From Clostridiaceae bacterium HFYG-1003 (lineage in GTDB: Bacteria; Bacillota; Clostridia; Clostridiales; Clostridiaceae), in the NCBI GenBank assembly GCA_024579835.1, contig CP102060.1:2455558-2519557 (forward strand): 64,000 bases of DNA, read 5' to 3'. Of the stretch, positions 16,970 through 25,933 are shown in pieces. Numbering within the stretch: position 1 is the stretch's first letter; the number at the start of each line of letters is the position of its first letter. The position numbers and the translations under genes are program-made. Under the pieces are notes generated by a model that searched no databases, had not been told where the DNA came from, and was given only the letters and a program-made list of their open reading frames with translations.

Positions 16970-17932
16970 TCAGCTGAAAATTGTCGACACCGGTTCATTC
17001 TCATGCACCCGGTGGATCGCTTCGCTGAACAGATCTACGCAGGACAGAATCCGGAATTTGTCCCGCATCTTTTCCGGCTCCATCCGGATGGTATCCAGCA
17101 GCACCACCTCCGTCAGAGGCGAGTCCTGCAGGCGGTCCGGGGCGTTCCCGGACAGTACTGCATGGGATGCCGCGGCATAGACTTCACGGGCGCCATGCGC
17201 CATGAGGGCGCAGGCTGCATTGGCAATCGTGCCGCCCGTGTCGATCATGTCATCCACCATGACGCAGCGCTTGCCGCTGACATCGCCGATGATGTTCATG
17301 ATTTCCGAAACATTGGGACGGGGCCGCCGTTTATCAATGATGGCAATCGGAGCGCCCAGCCGTTCCGCAAATTTGCGGGTCCGGGTCACCGAGCCAATGT
17401 CCGGTGCCACCAGCACCACATCATCGGCGCGGTAAAAGCCTTTGTCGGTAAAATAGCGGGACAGGATCGGCCCGCCGATCAGATTGTCCATGGGGATGTC
17501 AAAATAGCCCTGAATCTGTTCGGAATGAACATCCATTGTAATGACCCGGTCTGCTCCGGCCTGGGTCAGGAGATTGGCCACCAGCTTGGCGGTAATGGGA
17601 TCCCTGGCTTTGACCTTGCGGTCCTGCCGGGCATAGCCGTAATACGGTATGACCGCATTGATCCGTCCGGCCGAAGCCCGGCGGAAGGCATCGATCATGA
17701 TCAGCAGCTCCATCAGGTGATCATTCACCGGAGTTCGGGTGGACTGGATCACAAAGACATCACAGCCCCGAACGGTTTCACCGATGCTCACCGAGATTTC
17801 TCCGTCACTGAATCGTTCCACCTGGGCAACCCCCAGAGGCACCCCCAGCTTCCGAGCGATTCCCAGCGCCATCTCCGGCTGAGAATTCCCCGAAAAGATC
17901 TTCATACTCTCACACGTCCATGACTGAACCAT
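16970..17932 (-). CDS. prs: Ribose-phosphate pyrophosphokinase
   Basis: A 320-residue PRPP synthetase (ATP plus ribose-5-phosphate to PRPP and AMP), feeding purine, pyrimidine, His, Trp and NAD synthesis. Visible signatures: SDGEISVSIGETVRG, the flexible loop YYGYARQDRK, and the PRPP-binding loop MVDDMIDTGGT. I chose ATG at 17932 because GGGGAGG precedes it; the internal ATG nine codons later has only a weak site. It follows the GlmU-like gene by 30 bases, as in the classic gcaD-prs pair. PurR, encoded nearby, is known to sense PRPP in relatives. Confidence 0.97.
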   Translation of the reverse strand: MVQSWTCESMKIFSGNSQPEMALGIARKLGVPLGVAQVERFSDGEISVSIGETVRGCDVFVIQSTRTPVNDHLMELLIMIDAFRRASAGRINAVIPYYGYARQDRKVKARDPITAKLVANLLTQAGADRVITMDVHSEQIQGYFDIPMDNLIGGPILSRYFTDKGFYRADDVVLVAPDIGSVTRTRKFAERLGAPIAIIDKRRPRPNVSEIMNIIGDVSGKRCVMVDDMIDTGGTIANAACALMAHGAREVYAAASHAVLSGNAPDRLQDSPLTEVVLLDTIRMEPEKMRDKFRILSCVDLFSEAIHRVHENEPVSTIFS

Positions 17933-17962
17933 ACGATCCGCCTCCCCTGCTTTATTCAGGCA

Positions 17963-18682
17963 TCAGTCCTTTTTCAGGCCCTTCTTCTCGACCCAGTGCT
18001 CCTTGATCTCCTGGCGAGCCCGGCCGATGGCCAGGGCGTCTGCCGGAACGTCCTCGGTGATGGTAGAGCCCGCCGCCGTATAGGCGTTGCGGCCGACCCG
18101 CACCGGTGCCACCAGATTGGTGTTGCAGCCGATGAAGGCGTTGTCCTCCACTACGGTCTTGCTTTTCACTCTGCCGTCATAGTTGACAATGACCGTACCG
18201 CAGCCGAAATTGACATGGGAACCGATCTCCGCATCCCCCAGATAGGTCAGATGGGATACCTTGGTGCCGTCCCCGATGGAGGTCTTCTTGATTTCCACAA
18301 AATCACCGATTTTCACATGGGAGCCGATCACAGAGTCCGGCCGGATATACGCAAACGGCCCCACTGTGGTCTCCTCACCGATGGAGGAATCCAGAATCAC
18401 GGATTCCTGAATTTCGCAGTAATTGCCGATTCTGGAATTGCGGATCCGGGTGCCCGGATACAGAATCACCCCTTCGCCGATCACACAGGCGCCCTCGAGG
18501 ATCACCCCGGGATAGATGACGCTGTTCGCTCCGATGACTGATTCCTTTGACAATATGATGTTCTCGGGATCCACAAAAAAGACCCCGTTGTTCTGATGTT
18601 TCTCCACCCGGGCTCTCGCCCCGTCCAGAGCTGTCTTCAGCTCGCGGATTTTTTCCAATGCCTTTTCTGATCCTTGTGCCAT
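17963..18682 (-). CDS. GlmU C-terminal acetyltransferase domain, stand-alone
   Basis: A 239-residue protein matching only the second half of GlmU. Residues 1-33 look like the helical linker. Residues 34-225 are a left-handed beta helix of hexapeptide repeats holding the glucosamine-1-phosphate acetyltransferase site: [14 protein letters not shown] with His144, [29 protein letters not shown] and [14 protein letters not shown]. The uridylyltransferase half (with the LAAGKGTRM-type loop) is missing, and nothing resembling it lies upstream. ATG at 18682 has AGGAGTATCAT upstream, so the start looks genuine rather than a truncation. Position directly before prs matches full-length glmU in Bacilli. 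Another enzyme would have to make UDP-GlcNAc. Confidence 0.88.
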   Translation of the reverse strand: MAQGSEKALEKIRELKTALDGARARVEKHQNNGVFFVDPENIILSKESVIGANSVIYPGVILEGACVIGEGVILYPGTRIRNSRIGNYCEIQESVILDSSIGEETTVGPFAYIRPDSVIGSHVKIGDFVEIKKTSIGDGTKVSHLTYLGDAEIGSHVNFGCGTVIVNYDGRVKSKTVVEDNAFIGCNTNLVAPVRVGRNAYTAAGSTITEDVPADALAIGRARQEIKEHWVEKKGLKKD

Positions 18683-18723
18683 ATGATACTCCTGTGTTTC
18701 CTGATAGATTTTATGTCATTCTG

Positions 18724-18799
18724 TTCCAATGCTGATTCTCTATTCCCATGCTGGGACTCTGTTCCCATGCTGGGACTCTGTTCCCATGCCGGTACTCTG
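18724..18799. repeat. Four tandem 19-bp units
   Basis: Consecutive 19-bp units at 18724-18742 (degenerate), 18743-18761, 18762-18780 (identical pair, TTCCCATGCTGGGACTCTG) and 18781-18799 (two changes). They fill much of the 307-base gap upstream of the GlmU-like gene, in which I see no gene. Confidence 0.9.
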
Positions 18800-18989
18800 C
18801 TTCACTGCCGATCCTTTTCTGATCGAAGATTTCTTCTCGGAGCAAGGGGAACATGGTTATCTGAACTGAATCAGACAGAGCCGCCGCCCCTCCTCTTTCT
18901 ATTTTAGACGGAAGCGGCGGTTGTGTAAACTTGTCGGGAGTGGTGCTGTCCTGCCGGAGATCAGGCCCATAAAACCAGTCAGCTCAATC

Positions 18990-19589
18990 TTATTTCCCTG
19001 ACAGGTGAGCCAGCGAGTTCAGGCAGGTGATGCCGCGGCCTTCTTCCAGTGCCACCCATTCATGGATGCCGGTATCCCCGGTAGTCACCCAGACATTGTA
19101 ATCCGCCGGAAGCCTCAGAAAAGCCCGGAAGAGCTGATTGATCATCCCGCCGTGGGTCACCAGCACAACATGGCCCGTCGGATGCTCATACAGGATTCGG
19201 GAGATCACCCGCTCCGCCCGGAAGCGGAATTCCAGACGAGTTTCCTGTCCGTACACCGAATCATGGGCCGGTACATTGGGCACCACGGGATAGCGATGAC
19301 CCACCTCAGTAATCGGCACACCTGCCAGCTGTCCGTTGTTGAACTCCATCAGGTCATCCAGCTCCGTCACCGATCGACCCGCAGCTTCCGAAATGGCCTC
19401 GGCCGTCTGGCGGGCTCGCAGCAGCGGCGAGGAGTACACCGCATCCACCGGATAGGTCCGCGCGATCCAGGCGGCAGCCAGTCTGGCCTGACCCAGTCCT
19501 TTGGCAGTGAGCGGAAAATCCGCCCGGCCTTCACAGACCCGCCGGATATCCGCCTCCGATTCACCATGGCGTATGACAATCAGTTTCAT
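18990..19589 (-). CDS. Histidine phosphatase family protein
   Basis: A 199-residue member of the phosphoglycerate-mutase-like superfamily. The phospho-accepting histidine is in the N-terminal IRHGESE motif, a second conserved basic segment is EGRADFPLTAKG, and the second catalytic His is in LVTHGGMINQL near residue 145. Such small cytosolic enzymes hydrolyse diverse phosphate esters (for example cobalamin or sugar phosphates). The substrate cannot be assigned. It lies between spoVG and the GlmU-like gene on the same strand, but gaps of over 250 bases on both sides suggest it is a separate unit. Confidence 0.88.
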   Translation of the reverse strand: MKLIVIRHGESEADIRRVCEGRADFPLTAKGLGQARLAAAWIARTYPVDAVYSSPLLRARQTAEAISEAAGRSVTELDDLMEFNNGQLAGVPITEVGHRYPVVPNVPAHDSVYGQETRLEFRFRAERVISRILYEHPTGHVVLVTHGGMINQLFRAFLRLPADYNVWVTTGDTGIHEWVALEEGRGITCLNSLAHLSGK

Positions 19590-19800
19590 AGAGACTCACT
19601 TCCTTTCGATGAATACATTGCGCCAGGTCTTTGGGATCCGGAGCCTGCTGCAAACATTCTTCGGTACATCCAAATCCCATTCCAACTTTAGGCTTATTTT
19701 CTGGATCGATTCGCATCGTTCTGGCGATGAAATAATAATATTATACGCTTAATAATTATTTTCATAGAGGTTTCCGTTATTTTCCCACTGCAAATGAAAG

Positions 19801-19831
19801 CTGAGGCAATGCCGCGATGACATTGCCTCAG
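19801..19831 (-). terminator. Terminator of spoVG
   Basis: CTGAGGCAAT pairs perfectly with ATTGCCTCAG around an 11-base loop, 16 bases after the spoVG stop, with a T-rich tail on the minus strand. Confidence 0.75.
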
Positions 19832-19847
19832 TGGATCCCGTTCCGGG

Positions 19848-20189
19848 TTACTGGTATGGATTGGGGGCGCCGACACTGACTTCCGCTTCGGGAAGGTTCA
19901 GGCGGTCGAATCCCGGTTCGTCGTCTGACGGTTCACTCATGATCTTTTCATACTCATCCAGAATAGCGTGCTGTAATTTTTCCCTGGTTTCGGTATTGAT
20001 CGGATGGGCTATATCTTTAAACTCTCCATCCGGTGTCTTTCTCGACGGCATGGCAATAAAAAGGCCGTTCTGGCCCTCGATAACCTTAATGTCATGCACC
20101 ACAAATTCATTCTCGAATGTCACTGAAACGATTGCCTTCATTTTCCCCTCCGAGGCAATCTTCCGTATCCGAACGTCGGTGATCTTCAT
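19848..20189 (-). CDS. spoVG: Septation/regulatory protein SpoVG
   Basis: A 113-residue protein. Residues 1-85 are a full SpoVG domain ([50 protein letters not shown]). SpoVG is a small nucleic-acid-binding regulator, important for sporulation in Bacillus but also conserved in non-sporulating Firmicutes, where it affects envelope and virulence genes. The C-terminal 25 residues are an acidic, variable tail. A good promoter lies about 110 bases upstream. It follows purR as in B. subtilis (yabJ, which lies between them there, is absent). Confidence 0.96.
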   Translation of the reverse strand: MKITDVRIRKIASEGKMKAIVSVTFENEFVVHDIKVIEGQNGLFIAMPSRKTPDGEFKDIAHPINTETREKLQHAILDEYEKIMSEPSDDEPGFDRLNLPEAEVSVGAPNPYQ

Positions 20190-20302
20190 TGAGTTTCCTC
20201 CTCGCTGTGGTATAAAAAGTCATGTCCCGATTCTTCCACCGGGGGGATCCCTCGCTCCGGATGGAATGATTCTTATTTAAAGAATAGCATGGTAAACGAT
20301 TA

Positions 20303-20331
20303 AATATAAGACTGTTGGCACATTTTTACAA
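20303..20331 (-). promoter_or_regulatory. Sigma-A-type promoter of spoVG
   Basis: On the minus strand TTGTAA (20326-20331), a 17-base spacer and TATATT (20303-20308). It lies in the purR-spoVG gap, about 110 bases before the spoVG start. Confidence 0.6.
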
Positions 20332-20363
20332 TATTAACAATATACGCTTATTTTGTTCATAAT

Positions 20364-21176
20364 CTATAATGAATTTGAATCTTTAATATTAATTTCACCA
20401 TTCGAATCGATACCATAATAATCACAGAAATTCACGAAGGGGACTCCGATGGTCTTTTCCATGTCCTTGGAATCCACCATGACGCCCACGCCGACCAGGC
20501 TGGACTCAAACTCATGGAGCAGGTCAATGATGCCGCGAACCGTGCCGCCGCCTCTCAGAAAATCGTCAATGAATACCAACCGGGAGCCGGCCCGGATGCT
20601 GCGCTTGGACAGGCTCATCACCGAGAGCAGACCTTGATTGCCCGTCAGATAGTTGATGGAAACCGCCGTTCCTTCGGTGATTTTCGTGTTGCGGCGCACC
20701 ACGATCAGATGGATGCCAAGATAGCGCGCCACCTCATAGGCCAGGGGTATGCCCTTGGTTTCCACCGTGATGATGTAGTCGGGTCGGGTCTCCAGGAAGT
20801 GCTGAGCCAGAATGGCTCCGGCCATCCTCACGATGCGGGGATTCTGCATCAGATCGGTTACATAGAGGAAATTACCCGGCACGATCCGGCTGGGATCTTT
20901 CAGGTATTCCAGAAACTCTGTCCGGAATTTCTGACGTTCCTTCTCGGAAACGGTCACCTGATATTTCACTCCGCCGCTGGCGCCTACCAGGGTTTCCACC
21001 CGGCCTTCGCCAAATTTCTCCAGGGTTTCCCGTACAATCAGCAGATCTTCGGAGATCGTCGATTTGGCCGCATGAAACAGATCCGCGAAATAGTTCAGGC
21101 TGTAGATCCGGTTCGGATTTTCAACCAGCGTTTTAGTAATGATCGCCACGCGGGCGGTTCGGGTATGTTTATCCAT
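20364..21176 (-). CDS. purR: Purine operon repressor PurR
   Basis: A 270-residue regulator with an N-terminal winged-helix domain (about 1-72, TARVAIITKTLVENPNRIYS) and a type I phosphoribosyltransferase-like domain (about 75-265) with the PRPP-binding motif VFIDDFLRGGGTVRG. In Bacillus and Lactococcus PurR binds PurBox DNA near purine genes and is released or modulated by PRPP. ATG at 21176. A 22-bp palindrome lies 60 bases upstream and may be its own operator. It precedes spoVG on the same strand, as in B. subtilis. Confidence 0.96.
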   Translation of the reverse strand: MDKHTRTARVAIITKTLVENPNRIYSLNYFADLFHAAKSTISEDLLIVRETLEKFGEGRVETLVGASGGVKYQVTVSEKERQKFRTEFLEYLKDPSRIVPGNFLYVTDLMQNPRIVRMAGAILAQHFLETRPDYIITVETKGIPLAYEVARYLGIHLIVVRRNTKITEGTAVSINYLTGNQGLLSVMSLSKRSIRAGSRLVFIDDFLRGGGTVRGIIDLLHEFESSLVGVGVMVDSKDMEKTIGVPFVNFCDYYGIDSNGEINIKDSNSL

Positions 21177-21236
21177 GATGGAACGCCTCCTCTTTTGTCC
21201 CCATTGTACTTAAAATTCGTACGATACGCAATGAAA

Positions 21237-21258
21237 GGATAACGAATGTTCGTTACCC
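21237..21258. promoter_or_regulatory. 22-bp palindrome upstream of purR, candidate operator
   Basis: GGATAACGAA and TTCGTTACCC flank a 2-base centre, with one mismatch between the arms. The minus strand contains ACGAACATT, close to the core of the PurBox (CCGAACWWT). It lies about 60 bases upstream of the purR start, so autoregulation is plausible but unproven. Confidence 0.5.
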
Positions 21259-21412
21259 TTTCGTGTGCATTATAACGGGACTTCAATAAGACTCCCTGTT
21301 TTTAGTCAGAACATCCCAGGGGCGATGGATCGGCCCTGATGAGCCAGAAGGGAAATCCGTAATTTTTACATACAAAGTCAGTCTTTCCAACCAGCCTTTG
21401 ATCCGGCCCTTT

Positions 21413-22456
21413 TTATTCTTCGTCCAGCGGAACTTTTACGACCCAGCCTGCCGGTCCTTCGATGTCGCCGTACTGAATGCCGACCATCGTATCATAGAGC
21501 TTTTTGGTAACAGGGCCAACTTCTGTCTCAGAATGGAAGACATGGCGCTCTCCCTTATAGTCGATGGCTCCGATGGGGGTGATGACAGCTGCGGTACCGC
21601 AGGCTCCGGCCTCGGCAAACTCATCAAGTCCGTTGATGGGGCAGTCCCGTTCGATGGCGTCCATCCCGAGGTATTCCTTGGCCAGGTGAAGCAGGGAATA
21701 CTTGGTGATGGATGGCAGGATGGACGGGGAATACGGTGTTACAAATTCATTGTTCTTCGTGATGGCAAAGAAGTTGGCTGCACCGACTTCCTCGATCTTG
21801 GTATGGGTTGCCGGATCCAGGTAGATGCAGTCGGCATAGCCCTTGTCCTTGGCCAGTTCGTGGGGCAGCAGGGAAGCTGCGTAGTTTCCGCCGACTTTGG
21901 CTGCGCCGGTTCCAAACGGAGCAGCCCGGTCATAGTCTTCGGAGACCATGAAGTTTACGGGACTCATGCCGCCCTTGAAGTAGGCTCCTACCGGCGTGCA
22001 GAATACTGTGAAGATAAATTCGGGAGCGGATTTCACCCCGATCTGGTCACCGACTCCGAACATGAGCGGTCTTAAATACAGGGAGGCACCGGTGCCATAG
22101 GGCGGAACAAATTCCGCATTGGCGGCTACAACCTTCTTGCAAGCTTCAATGAACTGTTCTTCCGGAAAATGCGGCATCAACAGCCGGTCGCAGCTGGCCA
22201 TCATGCGCTTGGCATTCATGTCCGGCCGGAACAGCTGAATCTCTCCGGACTTGGTGCGATAGGCCTTCATGCCTTCGAAGCACTGCTGCCCGTAGTGGAG
22301 CGCTGTAGATGCTTCTGAAATGTGAACCCGGTTGTCCCCCGTCAACTCACCCTCGTTCCAGGCACCGTCCTTCCAGTGCGCGATGAAGCGCCAGGGTGTC
22401 TTGATATACCCAAAGCCGAGATTGGCCCAGTCAAGGTCCGCAATTTTATGTTTCAT
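21413..22456 (-). CDS. ilvE: Branched-chain amino acid aminotransferase
   Basis: A 347-residue fold-type IV PLP transaminase of the eukaryote-like/long IlvE group (interconverts Leu, Ile, Val and their 2-oxo acids with glutamate). Visible are ALHYGQQCFEGMKAYR, FRPDMNAKRM, the PLP-lysine region GAAKVGGNYAAS and the EVGAANFFAI segment. It is monocistronic, divergent from murC, with GGAGGGAAATC before ATG 22456. With the liv uptake operon at 37.9-42.4 kb it points to active branched-chain amino acid metabolism, in biosynthesis or catabolism. Confidence 0.96.
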   Translation of the reverse strand: MKHKIADLDWANLGFGYIKTPWRFIAHWKDGAWNEGELTGDNRVHISEASTALHYGQQCFEGMKAYRTKSGEIQLFRPDMNAKRMMASCDRLLMPHFPEEQFIEACKKVVAANAEFVPPYGTGASLYLRPLMFGVGDQIGVKSAPEFIFTVFCTPVGAYFKGGMSPVNFMVSEDYDRAAPFGTGAAKVGGNYAASLLPHELAKDKGYADCIYLDPATHTKIEEVGAANFFAITKNNEFVTPYSPSILPSITKYSLLHLAKEYLGMDAIERDCPINGLDEFAEAGACGTAAVITPIGAIDYKGERHVFHSETEVGPVTKKLYDTMVGIQYGDIEGPAGWVVKVPLDEE

Positions 22457-22478
22457 GATTTCCCTCCTAAACAGGTGT

Positions 22479-22510
22479 ATTATATATATGTTAACTTAAA
22501 ACGTTGTCAG
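22479..22510 (-). promoter_or_regulatory. Likely promoter of ilvE
   Basis: On the minus strand CTGACA (22505-22510) is followed by TATATATAAT. The TATAAT at 22479-22484 gives a 20-base spacer; the overlapping TATATA at 22483-22488 gives 16. It lies just upstream of the ilvE ribosome binding site. Confidence 0.45.
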
Positions 22511-22625
22511 ATTACAGTTCAAAGCCAAAAAATCAGAAAACCGAAAGGAATGAATGTCAGCGTCACCTTTCTTGCTATGGCTTTCGCTCTGCATTAAAAT
22601 ATTGATATCGAAGGAGATGATTTTT

Positions 22626-24035
22626 TTGTCATTTGATTTGAAAGAATATAAAGGTAAGAAAGTGCACATCGTCGGAATCGGTGGTTCCATGATGAGCGGA
22701 ATCGCGGGAATTCTGCTGGACAACGGCGTTTCGGTTTCCGGAACCGACCAGGAGGATTCCAAAACCCTGGACTGGGTCCGCAAAAAAGGCGCGTCCGTCA
22801 AAGCCGGCCATCACCGCGATTACGTCTATGATCAGGATCTGGTCGTGTATTCCGCCGCGGTCAAGCCCGACCATCCGGAACTGATCCGGGCCCATGAACT
22901 GAACATCCCCACTATGACCCGCTCCCAGTTTCTGGGCTATCTGATGAAGAACTTCCGGTACTCCGTCGGCATTGCCGGCACCCACGGCAAAACCTCCACC
23001 ACCGCCCTGCTCACCTCCATCACCATGGGAGCGGGCGAGGATCCCACTGTGCTCATCGGGGCGCCGGTGCCGCTTCTGAAGTCCAATTACCGGGTGGGAA
23101 AATCCGAAGTCATGGTCGTGGAATCCTGTGAATATCAGCGATCCTTCCTGGACTTCCCGCCTCACATCGCGGTGCTGCTCAACATTGAGGAAGATCATGT
23201 GGATACCTATAAGGATCTGGACGCCATCAGGGAGGCCTTCCATACCTACGCCTCCAGGGTTCCGGCCGACGGGCTGGTCATTGCCAACGCGGACGACCCC
23301 AACTGCATGGCAGCGGCTGAAGGCATCCAGGCCCCGCTGATGACCTTCGGTCTGGAACAGGGGGATGTCCGGGCCGTCGGCATCACCATGGACAACAAGG
23401 GCTGCGGAACCTTTGATGTGGTCCGGGGCGAAGAGGTGCTGTTCAACCTGCACCTTCCCATTCCCGGCTCCTTCAATATCTACAATACCCTGGCCGCCAC
23501 CTGCGCCGCCCTGGCCCTGGGCATCGAACCGGAGGACATTCGCCGTGGCCTTTTGAGTTATCAGGGAGTCGACCGCCGGCTGCAGGAACTGGGCACCGTC
23601 AACGGCGTCCGCTTCATCGACGACTACGGCCACCATCCGACGGAAGTCCGGGTCACCATCGAAACCGTCCTGCACTACGATTATGAGCGACTCATCGTAC
23701 TGATGCAGCCCCTGACCTATTCCCGGCTGCACCACTTCATGGCTGATTTTGTCCCCCTGTATGACAAGGCCGACCTGTTAATCCTGCTGCCGGTCTATAC
23801 CTCGCGGGAAGTCGACACCGGACTGACCTCGAGCAATGTCCTGGGCGATGCCGTTCGGGCCCGCCACACTGTGGAGTGCATCAATGCCCTGGATTATCAG
23901 GATGCCGCCAACCTGATCCTGCAGCGCGCCAACCCCGGCGACATCGTGCTGTCCATCGGCGGCGGCGAGGGCTACAAGGTTTATGACCTGCTGGCCATCA
24001 ACGAAGAGCTCAAAAAAGCAGGTCCGCGGCGCTAA
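22626..24035 (+). CDS. murC: UDP-N-acetylmuramate--L-alanine ligase
   Basis: A 469-residue Mur ligase joining L-Ala to UDP-MurNAc in the cytosol. Domain order: N-terminal Rossmann domain (HIVGIGGSMMSGIAG), central ATPase with P-loop GIAGTHGKTSTTALLTS and NIEEDHVDTYKD, and a C-terminal domain with DDYGHHPTEV. The start is TTG at 22626, nine bases after AAGGAG; the longer open frame upstream would add a family-foreign hydrophobic segment. It is monocistronic, divergent from ilvE, and ends at a strong terminator. The isolated position away from other mur genes is not unusual for murC in Bacillota. Confidence 0.95.
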   Translation: MSFDLKEYKGKKVHIVGIGGSMMSGIAGILLDNGVSVSGTDQEDSKTLDWVRKKGASVKAGHHRDYVYDQDLVVYSAAVKPDHPELIRAHELNIPTMTRSQFLGYLMKNFRYSVGIAGTHGKTSTTALLTSITMGAGEDPTVLIGAPVPLLKSNYRVGKSEVMVVESCEYQRSFLDFPPHIAVLLNIEEDHVDTYKDLDAIREAFHTYASRVPADGLVIANADDPNCMAAAEGIQAPLMTFGLEQGDVRAVGITMDNKGCGTFDVVRGEEVLFNLHLPIPGSFNIYNTLAATCAALALGIEPEDIRRGLLSYQGVDRRLQELGTVNGVRFIDDYGHHPTEVRVTIETVLHYDYERLIVLMQPLTYSRLHHFMADFVPLYDKADLLILLPVYTSREVDTGLTSSNVLGDAVRARHTVECINALDYQDAANLILQRANPGDIVLSIGGGEGYKVYDLLAINEELKKAGPRR

Positions 24036-24091
24036 CCGGTCTGCTGCTCCCTGCCCAGCAGGGGTGCGCCTGTCCGTTCGTCTGGCGAGAA

Positions 24092-24135
24092 CACCAGTAC
24101 AGAGGATTTTGTGTAATCCTGTACTGGTGCTTTTT
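24092..24135 (+). terminator. Intrinsic terminator of murC
   Basis: CACCAGTACAG pairs with CTGTACTGGTG, extended by AGGAT/ATCC pairing, followed by five T. It lies 56 bases after the murC stop. Confidence 0.85.
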
Positions 24136-24205
24136 GTTGCAACGATTTTCCGGCGCCTATAAGATGATAGTGGTGTCTCAATCAGACCCAAAAGGAGGGA
24201 AACGA

Positions 24206-25933
24206 TTGAAGCGAATTTTTGACATGCTGTTTAAATACTGGAAACAGCTCATCTTCCCCACCGCTGCCCTGTTGGCTACGATCGCCCTGGATTCCGCCAA
24301 CCCGTTTTTAAACCGGATGATCATTGACCGGGCACTGCCCCAGCGTGATCTGAACCTGCTGCTCTGGATCCTGGCCGGACTTCTGGCCGTTACCGCCGGA
24401 CGGGCTGTGCTTGGCTTCTTCAAGGAGTACATCTACGACCGGGTGGGCATCCTGGTGTATCGGGACTTGAAAAAGGTCCTGTTCGACCACATTCAGCAGC
24501 TCCACTTCCAATACTTTGACCGGATCAACACCGGCGAACTGATGTCGCGTCTGGGCGAAGACCTGGAGAACATCTGGCGCAGCCTGGCCTTTGGCTTCCG
24601 CCTGCTGGTGGAACAGGTGCTCTACTTCCTGATCGGTTTTGTCATTCTGGCCAGCATCAACTGGAAGCTGACCCTGATTATCCTTCTGATCATGGCACCC
24701 ATCGGCTTTTTGGCCATGAGCTTTGAAAAGAAGATCGACCGGAACTTCGAGGCGATTTCTGATCAGACCGCCATCTTGAATACCACCGCTCAGGAAAACA
24801 TCGCAGGGGTCCGCCTGGTCAAGGCCTTCGCCCGCGAACGCCACGAAATCCAGAAATTCCTCGGGAAAAACAAGCAGAACTATGACCTGAACAATGAACA
24901 GGCCAAAATTATCGCCGATAACTTTCCGGTGATCGAACTGCTCACCAATCTGGCAGTCATTGCCATGATCGCCATCGGCGCCATCTTTGTGACCCGGGGC
25001 GAGATGTCCCTGGGTTCCCTGGCGGTCTTTTCCGGCTTCATCTGGAATCTGATCTGGCCCCTGCGCGAGCTGGGCTGGCTGATGAACATGGCGGCTCAGT
25101 TCAACGCCTCCGCTAAGAAAATTCTGGCCATTCTCGACACACCGTCCGAGGTGACGGATGAACCCGGGCTGGCGCCCCATACCGTAACCGGCGCGGTGGC
25201 TTTTGACCATGTCAGCTTCTCCTATCAGGAGGAACCGGTTCTGCGCGATGTGTCCTTCCAGGCCCGGCCGGGCGACACCGTCGCCATCATGGGAACCACC
25301 GGATCGGGCAAAAGCTCCCTGACCGCGCTGATCGGACGCTACTACAACCATCAGTCCGGTTCCGTCCTGATCGACGGCATCGACAGCCGCCGGCTCCGCC
25401 TGGATGACCTGCGCGGAGCCATGAGCATCGTACCTCAGGATACCTTCCTGTTTTCGGAATCCATTGAGAACAATCTGAAATTCGCCAATCAGGACGCGAC
25501 GCCGGAAGCGGTCCGGGAAGCCCTGCGCATCGCCCGCGCCGAGTTTGTGTTTGAGCTCGAAGACGGGCTGGACACAGTCATCGGCGAACGCGGCGTCGGA
25601 CTCTCCGGCGGGCAGAAGCAGCGCCTGGCCATCGCCCGGGCGATACTGAAGCAGGCTCCCCTGCTGGTGCTGGATGATGCCACCTCTGCCCTGGACATGG
25701 AAACAGAATACCAGCTCCTGAAGAATCTCAAGGAAGTGGGTCAAAACCGGACGATCTTCATCATTGCCCACCGGATCTCCGCCGTTAAGAACGCCGACCA
25801 GATCCTCTACATGGAGAACGGCCGGGTCGTTGAAGCCGGAACCCACGATGAACTGGTGGCCCTGGGCGGACGCTACTACGAAGTGTACAGCGAACAGTTC
25901 CAGGATTTTGCCAGCCTCAGGGAGGTGGTCTAA
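24206..25933 (+). CDS. ABC exporter half-transporter with degenerate ATPase site
   Basis: A 575-residue type IV ABC exporter half: six-helix membrane domain (about 15-310) then ATPase (about 335-570) with Walker A GTTGSGKSS, signature LSGGQKQRLAIARA and Walker B LLVLDDATSALD. The catalytic Glu after Walker B is Asp here, marking it as the subunit with the degenerate site, like TM287 or BmrC. The start is TTG at 24206 after AAAGGAGGG. It abuts the partner gene with no gap, so the two form a heterodimeric multidrug or lipid exporter. The substrate cannot be read from sequence. Confidence 0.93.
   Translation: MKRIFDMLFKYWKQLIFPTAALLATIALDSANPFLNRMIIDRALPQRDLNLLLWILAGLLAVTAGRAVLGFFKEYIYDRVGILVYRDLKKVLFDHIQQLHFQYFDRINTGELMSRLGEDLENIWRSLAFGFRLLVEQVLYFLIGFVILASINWKLTLIILLIMAPIGFLAMSFEKKIDRNFEAISDQTAILNTTAQENIAGVRLVKAFARERHEIQKFLGKNKQNYDLNNEQAKIIADNFPVIELLTNLAVIAMIAIGAIFVTRGEMSLGSLAVFSGFIWNLIWPLRELGWLMNMAAQFNASAKKILAILDTPSEVTDEPGLAPHTVTGAVAFDHVSFSYQEEPVLRDVSFQARPGDTVAIMGTTGSGKSSLTALIGRYYNHQSGSVLIDGIDSRRLRLDDLRGAMSIVPQDTFLFSESIENNLKFANQDATPEAVREALRIARAEFVFELEDGLDTVIGERGVGLSGGQKQRLAIARAILKQAPLLVLDDATSALDMETEYQLLKNLKEVGQNRTIFIIAHRISAVKNADQILYMENGRVVEAGTHDELVALGGRYYEVYSEQFQDFASLREVV

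Noticed and set aside
17963-18682. GlmU half considered as a frameshifted full gene
   Set aside because: The upstream 300 bases hold tandem repeats and no uridylyltransferase-like sequence in any frame; the start has its own ribosome site.
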